A stretch of 64,000 nucleotides of DNA from Clostridiales bacterium 1_7_47FAA (GTDB lineage Bacteria > Bacillota > Clostridia > Lachnospirales > Lachnospiraceae), in contig DS990261.1 in NCBI GenBank assembly GCA_000155435.1, forward strand, positions 242,750-306,749. Reading direction: 5' to 3'. The translations under genes were made by a program, and so were the position numbers. Below are positions 42,896 to 52,483 of this stretch, piece after piece (within the stretch, counting starts at the first letter, position 1; each line of letters begins with the position of its first letter). The notes below the pieces were generated by a model, which saw nothing but the letters and a program-made list of their open reading frames with translations, was not told the DNA's origin and made no database searches.

Positions 42896-44083
42896 TTAGA
42901 ATGTGACTTCCTCATCATAGAAGCAGCATTTCAGCAGCTTTTCCATTTCAGCAGGAGTGATGGCCCTTGGGTTGGAACCCGTGCATGCATCACCTACAGC
43001 CAGTTCTGCAACGGTTGGCAGCTTATCCATGAATTCCTTCTCATCGATGATCCCGCCTTCATAGTCCCTGATGCAGGTTGGGATATCCAGAGCCTTGTTC
43101 ATTTCACGGATACGTGCAATGAGGGCATCGGTCAGTTCCTCGTCTGTGTTTCCTTCCAGGTTGATGAATCTGGCAATCTTAGCATATCTTGCAGCGGCCT
43201 CAGGTTCTTTGGAGTTATATTTAATAACCTTTGGCAGGTACATTGCATTTGCACAACCGTGAACAATGTGGCCGCCTGAATATGCTGCACCGGTCTTGTG
43301 GGCCATGGAGTGGACGATTCCAAGCAAAGCATTGGAAAATGCCATTCCGGCCAGACACTGTGCATCGTGCATCTTATCACGGGCTTCCATATCACCGTTA
43401 TAAGATGGTATCAGATACCCGTTAATCATCTCGATGGCATGGAGGGCTAACGGGTCCGTATACTCGCAGTTAAGGGTTGACACATATGCCTCGATGGCAT
43501 GTGTCATGGCATCCATACCTGTGTGCGCGGTCAGCTTCTTCGGCATGGTCTCAGCCAGGGCCGGGTCAACGATAGCCACATCAGGTGTGATGTTGAAATC
43601 CGCAAGAGGATATTTGATTCCCTTGCTGTAATCAGTGATAACGGAAAATGCGGTCACTTCCGTGGCAGTGCCGGATGTGGAAGGAATCGCACAGAATTTT
43701 GCCTTGGTGCGCAGGGTCGGGAAATTAAATGGTATGATTAAATCGTCAAAGGATGTGTCGGGGTACTCATAGAATGCCCACATGGCCTTGGCAGCATCGA
43801 TGGGTGAACCGCCGCCCATGGCAACAATCCAGTCAGGCTGGAAAACCTCCATGGCTTTTGCGCCCTTCATGACAGTCTCAACAGAAGGATCTGGCTCAAC
43901 GCCTTCAAACAGCTCTACTTCCATGCCGGCTTCCTTCAGATAATCCACAACCTTGTCCAGGAATCCGAAACGCTTCATGGAGCCGCCGCCCACAACAACA
44001 AATGCTTTCTTTCCTGTCAGTGTCTTTAATGCTTCAATCGCATCCTTGCCGTGATACAAATCCCTAGGTAATGTAAATCTCAT
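42896..44083 (-). CDS. Iron-containing alcohol dehydrogenase (butanol dehydrogenase type)
   Basis: Group III metal-dependent alcohol dehydrogenase of 395 residues. VAMGGGSPIDAAKA (near 88-101) binds the nucleotide. PSTSGTATEVTAFSV (near 134), MDAMTHAIEAYVS (near 193), HSMAHKTGA (near 261) and HGCANAMYL (near 276) carry the metal Asp and His ligands. Housekeeping role in fermentative aldehyde reduction is likely. It is monocistronic, not part of the sugar locus. The 220 bases between it and hflK hold the divergent promoters. Confidence 0.93.
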   Translation of the reverse strand: MRFTLPRDLYHGKDAIEALKTLTGKKAFVVVGGGSMKRFGFLDKVVDYLKEAGMEVELFEGVEPDPSVETVMKGAKAMEVFQPDWIVAMGGGSPIDAAKAMWAFYEYPDTSFDDLIIPFNFPTLRTKAKFCAIPSTSGTATEVTAFSVITDYSKGIKYPLADFNITPDVAIVDPALAETMPKKLTAHTGMDAMTHAIEAYVSTLNCEYTDPLALHAIEMINGYLIPSYNGDMEARDKMHDAQCLAGMAFSNALLGIVHSMAHKTGAAYSGGHIVHGCANAMYLPKVIKYNSKEPEAAARYAKIARFINLEGNTDEELTDALIARIREMNKALDIPTCIRDYEGGIIDEKEFMDKLPTVAELAVGDACTGSNPRAITPAEMEKLLKCCFYDEEVTF

Positions 44084-44304
44084 GATAATACCTCCCAGTA
44101 TATGTAAAATTTATTTAATTTGTTATTTCTTTAACAACTATATGATAGCATGGTTTGCCATGTATGGGTAGGTATGAAAAAGGAATACCGGTATTCCACC
44201 ACGGATATTGTGCAATTTGTAATAAATATAAAGATAAAAAAACTATTATGGGGAGATAAGCTGTGATATACTGATAATAATTATGCAAAAGGAGGAGAGC
44301 CTGA

Positions 44305-45420
44305 ATGAATTTTTTTATGGGTAAGAAGTTTGTGGGTCCTGGCGGGAAAAGCGGAAAAGACGGACCGGAAGTTGTCATTGACAATGGCGCGGAAAGCAAT
44401 AAGAAGATGAAGCGGATGCTGCGCCCTGTTAAGTTCATAATCATCCTGGTGCTGGTGGCGGTAGCTGCCCTGGATTCCTTTTATACGCTGTCCGAGAATG
44501 AGATGGCTGTGGTCACCACCTTCGGAAGGCCTTCCAGCGTCATGACCTCGGGACCTAAGTTCAAGTATCCCTTCATACAGAAGGTGTATAAGATGTCCAA
44601 GGAAATCAGGGGCATGCCCATTGGCTACGACCCGGATTACAGTGCCCAGACAGGCGGAGCGCCGCTCATTAACAGCCATATCAATGCGTCCAGCAGGGTG
44701 GATGACGGGGAGGGAGGGCCGGAAAACACGGTATCCATTCCTTCTGAATCAGAGATGATAACCAAGGATTTCAACTTTGTGAACGTGGATTTCTATATTG
44801 AATACCAGATTGTGGATCCCATCAAGGCTTATATCAACAGCCAGTATGCCATATCCATCCTTAAGAACCTGGCCCAGTCCTATATCAGGGACACGGTGGG
44901 GTCCTACAGCGTGGACGAGGTCATCACCACCGGCAAATCCGAGATACAGGCCAGGGTCAAGGCCCTGCTTTCCGAGCGCCTGGAGCAGGAGGACATCGGA
45001 ATCGGGATTGTCAATGTGACCATACAGGATGCGGAGCCTCCCACCGAGGCAGTGAACAATGCGTTCAAGGCAGTGGAGGATGCCAAACAGGGCATGGACA
45101 CCAAGATAAACGAGGCCAAGAAGTACCAGTCAGAGCAGCTGCCGGCGGCCAATGCCAGGGCGGATAAGGCTGCCAGGGATGCGGAGGCTTACAGGCAGCA
45201 GCGTATCAGCGAGGCGGAGGGACAGGTATCCCGTTTCAACGACATGTATGAGGAGTACGCCAAGTACCCGCTGATCACGAAGAAGAGGATGTTCTATGAG
45301 ACAATGGAGGAACTGCTTCCGGGCCTGAAGGTCATTGTCAATGGTTCGGACGGCACCCAGACCATGCTGCCCCTGGATTCTTTTGTAAGTGACAGCCAGA
45401 AGGGAGGTACCCAGGAATGA
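44305..45420 (+). CDS. hflK: Membrane protease modulator HflK (SPFH family)
   Basis: SPFH/band 7 protein of 371 residues with one membrane helix at about 43-63 and the SPFH domain from 65 (LSENEMAVVTTFGRP) to about 250. A long alpha-helical coiled coil follows (about 250-330, rich in Ala, Glu, Lys). HflK and HflC form a large cage around FtsH in E. coli and modulate membrane protein degradation. AAAGGAGGAG precedes the ATG. The end overlaps hflC by 4 bases. Confidence 0.9.
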   Translation: MNFFMGKKFVGPGGKSGKDGPEVVIDNGAESNKKMKRMLRPVKFIIILVLVAVAALDSFYTLSENEMAVVTTFGRPSSVMTSGPKFKYPFIQKVYKMSKEIRGMPIGYDPDYSAQTGGAPLINSHINASSRVDDGEGGPENTVSIPSESEMITKDFNFVNVDFYIEYQIVDPIKAYINSQYAISILKNLAQSYIRDTVGSYSVDEVITTGKSEIQARVKALLSERLEQEDIGIGIVNVTIQDAEPPTEAVNNAFKAVEDAKQGMDTKINEAKKYQSEQLPAANARADKAARDAEAYRQQRISEAEGQVSRFNDMYEEYAKYPLITKKRMFYETMEELLPGLKVIVNGSDGTQTMLPLDSFVSDSQKGGTQE

Positions 45421-46295
45421 GGACACTGACAAAGTTTATGAGGAACATAGGGATTGTTGTAATCGTCCTGATGGCCGTCACCATCTTCAACCCGGTAGTG
45501 GTGACAAGGGCCAATGAATACAGCCTGATCATACAGTTCGGGAAGGTGGTGCGCATAGAGGACAGCGCAGGCCCCTCCTTAAAAGTACCTTTCCTCCAGT
45601 CCGTACAGAAGATACCCAGGTACAAGATGATATCGGACCTGTACCCCAGCGACGTGACCACCAAGGATAAGAAGGTGATGACCGTGGATTCCTTTGTCAT
45701 CTGGGATATCAACGACCCGGTCAAGTACCTGTCCTCCTTAAACGCCAGCAAGGAAAAGGCAGAGGTCAGGCTGGGCAATGTGGTGTATAACTCAATCAAG
45801 AACGTGCTCAGTTCCACCAACCAGGCGGACATCATATCCGGGCGCGACGGCGACCTGGCAAAGACAATCACGGACAACATCGGCACTGCCATGGATTCCT
45901 ACGGCATCCATATCTATGCAGTGGAGACAAAGAAGCTGGATCTGCCGGATTCCAACAAGGAATCCGTATACCAGCGGATGATTTCCGAGCGTAACAACAT
46001 CGCGGCCCAGTATACCGCGGACGGGGAATACCAGTCCTCCCTGATTAAGAACGAGACTGACAAGACCGTGAAGGAAACCGTGGCCAAGGCCGATGCGGAG
46101 GCTGAGAAGATTAAGGCCGAGGGCGAGGCAAGATACATGCAGATATTGAGCGAAGCCTATAATGATGAGGCCAAGGCGGATTTCTATAATTACGTGCGTT
46201 CCCTGGATGCCATAAAGGCTTCCCTGAGGGGGGATAACAAGACGGTTATCCTGAACGAGGATAGTGAAATTGCGCGGATATTGTCTGGTAATTAA
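45417..46295 (+). CDS. hflC: Membrane protease modulator HflC (SPFH family)
   Basis: SPFH protein of 292 residues, partner of HflK. One membrane helix lies at about 11-31, the SPFH domain follows (ANEYSLIIQFGKVVRI near 32-47) and then a coiled-coil region with KADAEAEKIKAEGEARYMQILSEAYN near 221, the family signature. Translation is coupled to hflK through the ATGA overlap. Confidence 0.92.
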   Translation: MRTLTKFMRNIGIVVIVLMAVTIFNPVVVTRANEYSLIIQFGKVVRIEDSAGPSLKVPFLQSVQKIPRYKMISDLYPSDVTTKDKKVMTVDSFVIWDINDPVKYLSSLNASKEKAEVRLGNVVYNSIKNVLSSTNQADIISGRDGDLAKTITDNIGTAMDSYGIHIYAVETKKLDLPDSNKESVYQRMISERNNIAAQYTADGEYQSSLIKNETDKTVKETVAKADAEAEKIKAEGEARYMQILSEAYNDEAKADFYNYVRSLDAIKASLRGDNKTVILNEDSEIARILSGN

Positions 46296-46339
46296 GTTAT
46301 AGCCATGAATTGATATTATATTTGATATTATATATGGAA

Positions 46340-46388
46340 GAAAGACAGGTGTATTGATGAAAACCATCGATACGCCTGTCTTTGTTTG
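46340..46388 (+). terminator. Terminator after hflKC
   Basis: AAAGACAGG with inner GTAT and GAT pairs with ATC, ATAC and CCTGTCTTT, followed by a T-rich tail. Two copies of TGATATTATA precede it (46311, 46323). Confidence 0.75.
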
Positions 46389-46481
46389 TTAAAAAAGCGA
46401 ATGGATACGTGGAATAAGGTGGAATAATAATGCAAAATATACATATAAAAATCCGGATTCATAGAAAAACCCTATGAAAAG

Positions 46482-46536
46482 TGCACGAAAGGCACATTGC
46501 TTTCAATTGGATATGTATAATGAATGGCTATATAAT
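46482..46536 (+). promoter_or_regulatory. Promoter module of acyl-CoA locus, unit 1
   Basis: TGCACGAAA at 46482, then ATTGGATATGT with -35 TTGGAT at 46507-46512, an 18-base spacer and TATAAT at 46531-46536. The same elements at the same distances precede the acyl-CoA dehydrogenase unit (55336-55390). The remaining bases of this 268-base interval up to the start at 46656 hold only a shared ATTGTTAAAAAA leader element (46616) and the ribosome site. Confidence 0.65.
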
Positions 46537-46655
46537 AAAGATAACCTAAGATTGAGTCAACACTTTTACCACCCCCTGGTCTAAGATGCAATCTCCGGGA
46601 GACATCTGCGCAATAATTGTTAAAAAAATAACAAAATAATGAAGGAGGGTATTAC

Positions 46656-47915
46656 ATGGCAACTGCACAAGATTACAGCTTAAGGAAAAAGGTATTTGCG
46701 GCATCCTGGATTGTCATTTTCGTGGCAGCGGGAATTTCAGCTTATTCTGTATTTAAAGCTTCTATTATGGAGGCCACGGGGGGAACGGACAGCCAGATTT
46801 CCATTGCTTATACCATACAACAGCTGTTTGCGGCCACACTTGGTATTTTTTCCGGCAGGGCGGTTGATAAGATCGGTCCCAGGATCGTGATTTATCTGGG
46901 AGGCTTTCTTTATGGCTTTGGCTGGCTGGTGGGAGGGCTTACCACATCGGTGCCCATGTTTTATCTGTTTTTCGGCGTGGTAAACGGAATCGGCTCCGGC
47001 CTTATCTATAATTCCTCAGTTGCCACCGGGCTTAAATGGTATCCGGAGAAAAAGGGGACCATGTCAGGACTTTTACTCATGTCGGCGTCCATCGGGCCAT
47101 TCCTCACCTCCAGGTTCGGCGAAATCCTGTGCAACGGCCTGGGCCTTGGGGCCAAGGGGCTGTCGGTGATAGGGGCGGCCTATATTGTACTGGTGTGGGC
47201 AGTGGGCTGGATCATGACTGTTCCCGGCAAGGACTGGGTGGCGCCTCCCATCCCTGCCTCTGTCACGAACCTTGAAAAGGCGGACAGGGAGTACGGACCT
47301 TTGGAAATGCTTAAGACATTGCGCTTCTGGCTGATGATCGTGCTTATGTGTCTGGCCAGCATGACAGGAATCATGTTTGTAGGCGCACTTTCAGGGATTG
47401 CCCAGGCCCAGCTGGGAGTAGGGACGGCGGCAGCCTCCTGGATTGTGGGAATCAGCGCACTTGCCAACTTTGTGGGACGGATGGGATTTGGCCGTGTCTG
47501 TGACAGGCTGGGGGAGGCCAAGACTGTTTTGATCATACTGATAGTGACCATATTGTCCCTGTTCATTATGAGGAATGCATTTACAATCCCGCTTTTCATT
47601 ACCTGCCTTATATTTATCGGCGCGGCCTTTGGAGGCGTCCTTGTATGCTTCCCGCCATTTACCCAGAAGGTATTTGGAATGGAGAACAGCGGGGTGAACT
47701 ATGGAATCATGTTTCTTGGCTATGCATCAGGTTCCTACTTTGGCCCCCAGATTGCAGCCAAGACAAAGATGCTGGGACCGGACGGCGCGGTCATGGCCAC
47801 TTCCTATGCCAATGCCTACAGTATCGCCATAGGGGTCGGGGTTGCAGGAATTGTGGTATGCCTGCTTCTCATGTATGTGAAAGGCCGTTATGCAAATCAG
47901 GTAAAGGCAGCATAA
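46656..47915 (+). CDS. OFA-family MFS carboxylate transporter
   Basis: Major facilitator of 419 residues with 12 hydrophobic segments, in the oxalate:formate antiporter family, which moves carboxylic acids. SGRAVDKIGPRIVIYLGG (near 68-85) is the motif-A loop and IGSGLIYNSSVATGLKWYPEKKG (near 110-132) is the most typical OFA segment. It is the first gene of the acyl-CoA locus, followed after 12 bases by a CoA-transferase, so it probably imports the acid that is then activated. Confidence 0.9.
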   Translation: MATAQDYSLRKKVFAASWIVIFVAAGISAYSVFKASIMEATGGTDSQISIAYTIQQLFAATLGIFSGRAVDKIGPRIVIYLGGFLYGFGWLVGGLTTSVPMFYLFFGVVNGIGSGLIYNSSVATGLKWYPEKKGTMSGLLLMSASIGPFLTSRFGEILCNGLGLGAKGLSVIGAAYIVLVWAVGWIMTVPGKDWVAPPIPASVTNLEKADREYGPLEMLKTLRFWLMIVLMCLASMTGIMFVGALSGIAQAQLGVGTAAASWIVGISALANFVGRMGFGRVCDRLGEAKTVLIILIVTILSLFIMRNAFTIPLFITCLIFIGAAFGGVLVCFPPFTQKVFGMENSGVNYGIMFLGYASGSYFGPQIAAKTKMLGPDGAVMATSYANAYSIAIGVGVAGIVVCLLLMYVKGRYANQVKAA

Positions 47916-47927
47916 AGGAGGAGAATC

Positions 47928-49121
47928 GTGGATTGTACAATGAAGAATGAGTTTTCGGGTTTGACCGTCCTGGATCTGTCCAGATACCTTCCGGGCGGAT
48001 ATGCCACACAGGTCCTGGCTGATATGGGCGCGGAGGTCATCAAGGTGGAGGATACGGGCAGGGGGGATTTCTGCCGCCATGATGAACCGAGGATGAATGG
48101 GGAGAGCTATTATTTCACGGCGCTTGCAAGGAATAAGAAAAGCCTGTCCGTGAACCTGAAATCCGAAGAAGGAAAGGAAATATTCCGTAAGCTGGCAAGG
48201 AAGTCGGATATCATATTGGAAAGCTTCCGGCCGGGGGTCACGGCCCGCCTGGGCATTGATTATGAACAGATAAAAGCTGTGAAGCCGGACATCATATATT
48301 GTTCTTTGTCAGGCTACGGGCAATTCCATCCCAACAGCCAGAATGCCCTCCATGACATTAACATGCAGGCCCAGTCCGGGTACCTGTCCTTAAACGGAGG
48401 CAGGACCAGCCCGCTGCACCTGTGCGACCTGGCCAGCGGCATGGTGGCCGCCCAGGCCATTCTGGCTGCCCTTTATCAGAGAAGCGTCAGCGGGAAAGGG
48501 AATTATATTGATATTTCCATGTTTGATTCCTTTGTGTGGTGGAACAGCATGCTGGACAGCCGGTATTACTTTTATGGAGGCAGCCTTGAGGCACAGGACC
48601 TGGAGTACCCGGCTGTGTGCTACAACATCTATGATACAAAGGATGGCGGGAAAATCGCGGTAGGGATGGTGGAGGAGAAGTTCTGGAAGGAATTCTGCCG
48701 CCTGACCGGGGCGCCGGAACTGGTGCCTGTACAGATGTGCCGCAGGCATGAGGCGCCTGAAGCATTTTCCAGGATGGAAGGAATCATGGCTTCCAGGTCA
48801 CTGGCGGAATGGAAGGAATGGCTCAGTGACAAGGATCTGTGTATGGCTCCCGTGCTCAGTAAGGGGGAAGCCATCGAGGATATATTGAAACAGGATAATG
48901 GGTTGATTGAGTATCATGCCTTCCCCGGGACCGGGAAGGTGCTTCAGACAAATATCCCCCATAAAATGTCCAATCTTCCCCTGTCCCTGAAGGATGCCCT
49001 GCCGCCGCCCGCATTGGGGGAACACTCCCGGGAGCTGCTTTTAAGGCTGGGCTATACCGGGGAACAGGCAAAACGGATGGCAGAGGAAGGGGTTATTAAA
49101 GTATCAATAAAGGAGGAATAA
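47928..49121 (+). CDS. Type III (CaiB/BaiF) CoA-transferase, copy 1
   Basis: Family III CoA-transferase of 397 residues, moving CoA between an acyl-CoA and a free carboxylic acid. LDLSRYLPGGYATQVLADMGAEVIKVED (near 14-41) is the canonical N-terminal region, and the catalytic Asp is expected in YIDISMFDS (near 187-195). A GTG start at 47928 has good spacing to AAAGGAGGAG. It resembles CaiB, FldA and BaiF in layout; substrate identity cannot be told from motifs. Confidence 0.92.
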   Translation: MDCTMKNEFSGLTVLDLSRYLPGGYATQVLADMGAEVIKVEDTGRGDFCRHDEPRMNGESYYFTALARNKKSLSVNLKSEEGKEIFRKLARKSDIILESFRPGVTARLGIDYEQIKAVKPDIIYCSLSGYGQFHPNSQNALHDINMQAQSGYLSLNGGRTSPLHLCDLASGMVAAQAILAALYQRSVSGKGNYIDISMFDSFVWWNSMLDSRYYFYGGSLEAQDLEYPAVCYNIYDTKDGGKIAVGMVEEKFWKEFCRLTGAPELVPVQMCRRHEAPEAFSRMEGIMASRSLAEWKEWLSDKDLCMAPVLSKGEAIEDILKQDNGLIEYHAFPGTGKVLQTNIPHKMSNLPLSLKDALPPPALGEHSRELLLRLGYTGEQAKRMAEEGVIKVSIKEE

Positions 49122-49126
49122 GGAAT

Positions 49127-49912
49127 ATGGGTAAAAATTGGTTTAGTGTGGATCCTAAGGAACATCTTGGCGGTAAGGTGGCGATTGTCACAGGCGGTGG
49201 TACGGGAATCGGGGCTGCCTGCGCCGGGACACTGGCAGCGGCCGGAGCCAAAATCGTGGTGGCGGCCAGAAGGAAAGAGAAACTGGAGTCAACCGTGTCA
49301 GATATCAGGGAGGCGGGCGGAGAGGCCATTGCGGTCTCTGCCGATGTGACAAAGCAGGAGGATGTTGACAGGATTGTATCTGAAACCATAGCTGCTTACG
49401 GAAGGATTGACATCCTTGTATCCAATGCCGGGATGGCCCTTCCCAGATGCCATACCTTTGATGTTACCAGGGAGGACTGGCGCAGGATATTTGACCTGAA
49501 CCTGGATGCAGGGTATTTCCTGGCCCAGGCATGCGGAAAGGAAATGGCCAAAACAGGCGGAGGGCGGATTGTGTTCATGACTTCCCAGAGAGGTATCTCC
49601 GCCATGCAGAACATTGCCCCCTACTGCATTACCAAGGGCGCTGTGATGGCCATGGTAAAAGCGCTGGCCATCGACCTGGCACCGTACCAGATCAATGTCA
49701 ATGGCGTTGCCCCCGGCTATGTGATGACGGATATGGTATCCGGCCTCCTGGCGGACGAAGCCCGGCTTAAGAACGTGCTGGATAAGACGCCGCTGGGGAA
49801 AATGGGCACCACGGACGAGATGGCGGCCGCTGTATTATACTTCTGCCTGCCCCAGTCGTCCTACACAACAGGACAGACAGCCATTCTGGACGGAGGCTGG
49901 TCCTGCCAGTAA
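49127..49912 (+). CDS. SDR family oxidoreductase (acyl-CoA locus)
   Basis: Short-chain dehydrogenase of 261 residues, FabG/hydroxysteroid dehydrogenase-like. TGGGTGIGAA (residues 22-31), SNAGMA (near 101), MTSQRG with the catalytic Ser and YCITK (near 166) are present. It begins 5 bases after the CoA-transferase. Likely oxidises a hydroxyl group on the acid or its CoA ester. Confidence 0.92.
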   Translation: MGKNWFSVDPKEHLGGKVAIVTGGGTGIGAACAGTLAAAGAKIVVAARRKEKLESTVSDIREAGGEAIAVSADVTKQEDVDRIVSETIAAYGRIDILVSNAGMALPRCHTFDVTREDWRRIFDLNLDAGYFLAQACGKEMAKTGGGRIVFMTSQRGISAMQNIAPYCITKGAVMAMVKALAIDLAPYQINVNGVAPGYVMTDMVSGLLADEARLKNVLDKTPLGKMGTTDEMAAAVLYFCLPQSSYTTGQTAILDGGWSCQ

Positions 49913-50013
49913 AGGGTCCATGGACAAAGGGTTATTCAGTTACAAGGATTCTAATAAATGGAGCGCGCCCGGCAGTCCGGACCGCTCCGGGAAAAATGAG
50001 AGGAGATAGAACT

Positions 50014-51066
50014 ATGAGTGAGACAATGTCAGCAATCATCAAAACAGCCCCAAAGCCAGGATGCATGGAGTATGTGACCGATTTTCCAAAGCCGGAGATT
50101 AAAGAGGATGAAATCCTGGTGCAGGTAAAGGCCTGCGGCATATGCGGCACGGACCATTCCCTTTACGGGTGGAATGAGGCGATTGCCAAGAACTACAATA
50201 TCCAGTTCCCGGCGGTTTTCGGCCATGAGTTTTCCGGGGTAGTAGCGGAAATCGGCCCGGCTGCCCCAAAGAATTTTAAGATTGGGGACAGGGTTGTGGT
50301 AAATCCCGTGCTGTTCTGTAATGTGTGTTCTTACTGTGCCAAAGGGCAGATCAACATATGTGATAACCGCCCGTTCTATGGAACGGACCTTCCGGGGGCA
50401 TTTGCAGAATATGTGGCCATCCGCGGCACCAACCTGATTCCCCTTCCCGACAATGTATCCTATGAAGAGGGCGCGCTGTTGGAAGCCCTTGGCGTTGCCA
50501 TCAATGCGGTTGACCGGGTAAGTCCCCAGATGGGTGACTGCGCCGTGGTGCTGGGCTGCGGAGCCATCGGCCTGCTGATGCTCAAGGTCTTAAAGTACAT
50601 TGGTATTGAAAAGGTCATGATTACCGGACTTGGGGTTGATAAGAAACGCCTGGCCCTTGCTGAAAAAATGGGCGCCATCCCGATTAACTGCGATGAGTGC
50701 GACCCGGTGGAGCGCGTCAAGGAGCTGACTGGCGGACGCGGCGTGCAGGTGGCCTTTGATGCTGCAGGCAATGCACGCGCCGTGGAACAGGGCGTCCAGA
50801 TGCTGGCTAAAAACGGAAAAATCGGTATTTCCGGTCTTCCAAAAGAAAAATCCACCCTGGACATGACCACGATTTCCATGCGTCAGTTAAGCATCATCGG
50901 CAACAGGGCATATGAGCGCAAGACCTGGTTCCAGGGCCTGGATATGATGGCAAACGGCCTGGATATCAAGGAAATAGGAAGCCACACACTTCCGTTCTCA
51001 GAATTTGAGAAAGCCATGAAGATGCTGGATAACAGAGAGGGACTGAGGATCATCCTGGTTCCATAA
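50014..51066 (+). CDS. Zinc-dependent alcohol dehydrogenase (MDR family)
   Basis: Medium-chain dehydrogenase of 350 residues, threonine/sorbitol dehydrogenase-like. Catalytic zinc ligands are in CGICGTDHS (near 38-46) and FGHEFSG (near 68). The structural zinc Cys cluster is NVCSYCAKGQINIC (near 100-113). The nucleotide loop VLGCGAIG is near 172-179. The ATG at 50014 follows AGAGGAG; an upstream ATG lacks a site. It probably oxidises a second hydroxyl in the pathway. Confidence 0.92.
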   Translation: MSETMSAIIKTAPKPGCMEYVTDFPKPEIKEDEILVQVKACGICGTDHSLYGWNEAIAKNYNIQFPAVFGHEFSGVVAEIGPAAPKNFKIGDRVVVNPVLFCNVCSYCAKGQINICDNRPFYGTDLPGAFAEYVAIRGTNLIPLPDNVSYEEGALLEALGVAINAVDRVSPQMGDCAVVLGCGAIGLLMLKVLKYIGIEKVMITGLGVDKKRLALAEKMGAIPINCDECDPVERVKELTGGRGVQVAFDAAGNARAVEQGVQMLAKNGKIGISGLPKEKSTLDMTTISMRQLSIIGNRAYERKTWFQGLDMMANGLDIKEIGSHTLPFSEFEKAMKMLDNREGLRIILVP

Positions 51067-51094
51067 GGGGCAGCGCCGGACTGGAGGGTTACAT

Positions 51095-52483
51095 ATGTCA
51101 GTGTTAAAAAGAGAATATGGAAAAGAGCAGCCTTATATAGGATGCGGCATGTTTAAGATAAGGCTGCCCTTCATCCATTTCCGATTTACGGGGCCGGAAG
51201 CGATTACCGGCCTCTGCAACAGTGTTACCTCCCTGGCGGCCATTGCCACCCTGGTGGGGATACTGGGAATTGAAAACAGGCAGGCATGGGCCGTGATCGT
51301 ATTCAGCTGTCTGGCCTACTGCCTCCACTGGCTGCTGGGGGATGCCACGGTAGGAGGGTGGATTACCCCGGCCCTTGCCCTGGTGATAGTATACCTTAAT
51401 GGTTATGGGGAAGGGATTCCCAGGATGCAGGCCATGGGCGCCTTGCAGATTGAGCTTGGGATCATATTTATCGTGCTGGGAGTGACCGGATGCGCCAGGA
51501 AGATCACGGGCATGGTACCGCCCTCCATCAAGGCAGGTATTGTGATGGGCACGGCGGTCACCGCGGCCTTCAGCCAGTTTAAGGAAGGTGCGGGATTATA
51601 CACCTACCCCATTACCATCTTTGCCGGCTCCATGGTGGTTTTCTACTTCATGTTCAGCACTTATTTTAAGAAGCATTCGGAGCGCATCCATATGTTCCGG
51701 ATCATGGGGCGGTTTGCATTTGCCTGCGGCGTGTTTGTATGTCTCCTGGTAGGGGCGGTGACGGGTGAGATTGATTATTCCATGGTAAGTTTTACGCAGA
51801 TTCTGGCTGCGCCTGATTTTGCAGGGGCAATCCGCTCCATGTCGCCATTTTATATCGGCTTTGCTCCTGCGGCAACCTGGTTACAGGCCCTTCCCATTGC
51901 CTTTGTGGCTTATATCATTGCCTTCGGGGATTTTATCACGGTTAAGCAGCTGGGGATGGATGCTGCCCGGGAGGATGAGCTGGTGGATTATAACACCAAC
52001 AGGACCAATGTTGTCTGCGGCCTGCGCAATCTGTTCCTGGGCCTGCTGACCCCGTTCCCGCCATTGGGAGGGCCTATGAGTGCCCCCTATGCGGTCTCCA
52101 CGTTCCAGCGTTATAAGAACTCGGGCAGGGAAGGCATGGACAGCATATGGGACGGGTATGGGACCAACATGATCCTGGCCGTGGCGGGTCTGTTCTGCTA
52201 CCCCCTTTATCTGGTGGCGCTGGCCGGTTCCGGGGCAGTCCTGGCGGTCCTGGTCATGATCCAGGGCTATGTGTGTACCCAGATTGCTGTTTCCCTTGCA
52301 GGGGACAAGACGGACCTTGGGATTGCAGGTATGATGTCAGGCGTCATGGTGGCCAAAGGAGGGGCGTGGGGGATCGGCATCGGCATCCTTCTTTACTTCC
52401 TTTTGTGCGGGCCGGAAAAAATCAGGCAGGATTACCAGTTCAACCTGCAAAAACAGAAAGAGGAGGATGAGGTGTTGCAATGA
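51095..52483 (+). CDS. Multi-helix permease (SulP/NCS2-like)
   Basis: Membrane transporter of 462 residues with about 12-13 hydrophobic segments. The layout (GDATVGGWITPALALVIVYL early, VKQLGMDAAREDELVDYNTNRTN and PLGGPMSAPYAVSTF in the second half) suggests the APC-superfamily nucleobase/sulfate permease fold, but I could not place it in one family with certainty. It overlaps the second CoA-transferase by 4 bases (ATGA), so it belongs to the pathway and may carry its substrate or product. Confidence 0.65.
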   Translation: MSVLKREYGKEQPYIGCGMFKIRLPFIHFRFTGPEAITGLCNSVTSLAAIATLVGILGIENRQAWAVIVFSCLAYCLHWLLGDATVGGWITPALALVIVYLNGYGEGIPRMQAMGALQIELGIIFIVLGVTGCARKITGMVPPSIKAGIVMGTAVTAAFSQFKEGAGLYTYPITIFAGSMVVFYFMFSTYFKKHSERIHMFRIMGRFAFACGVFVCLLVGAVTGEIDYSMVSFTQILAAPDFAGAIRSMSPFYIGFAPAATWLQALPIAFVAYIIAFGDFITVKQLGMDAAREDELVDYNTNRTNVVCGLRNLFLGLLTPFPPLGGPMSAPYAVSTFQRYKNSGREGMDSIWDGYGTNMILAVAGLFCYPLYLVALAGSGAVLAVLVMIQGYVCTQIAVSLAGDKTDLGIAGMMSGVMVAKGGAWGIGIGILLYFLLCGPEKIRQDYQFNLQKQKEEDEVLQ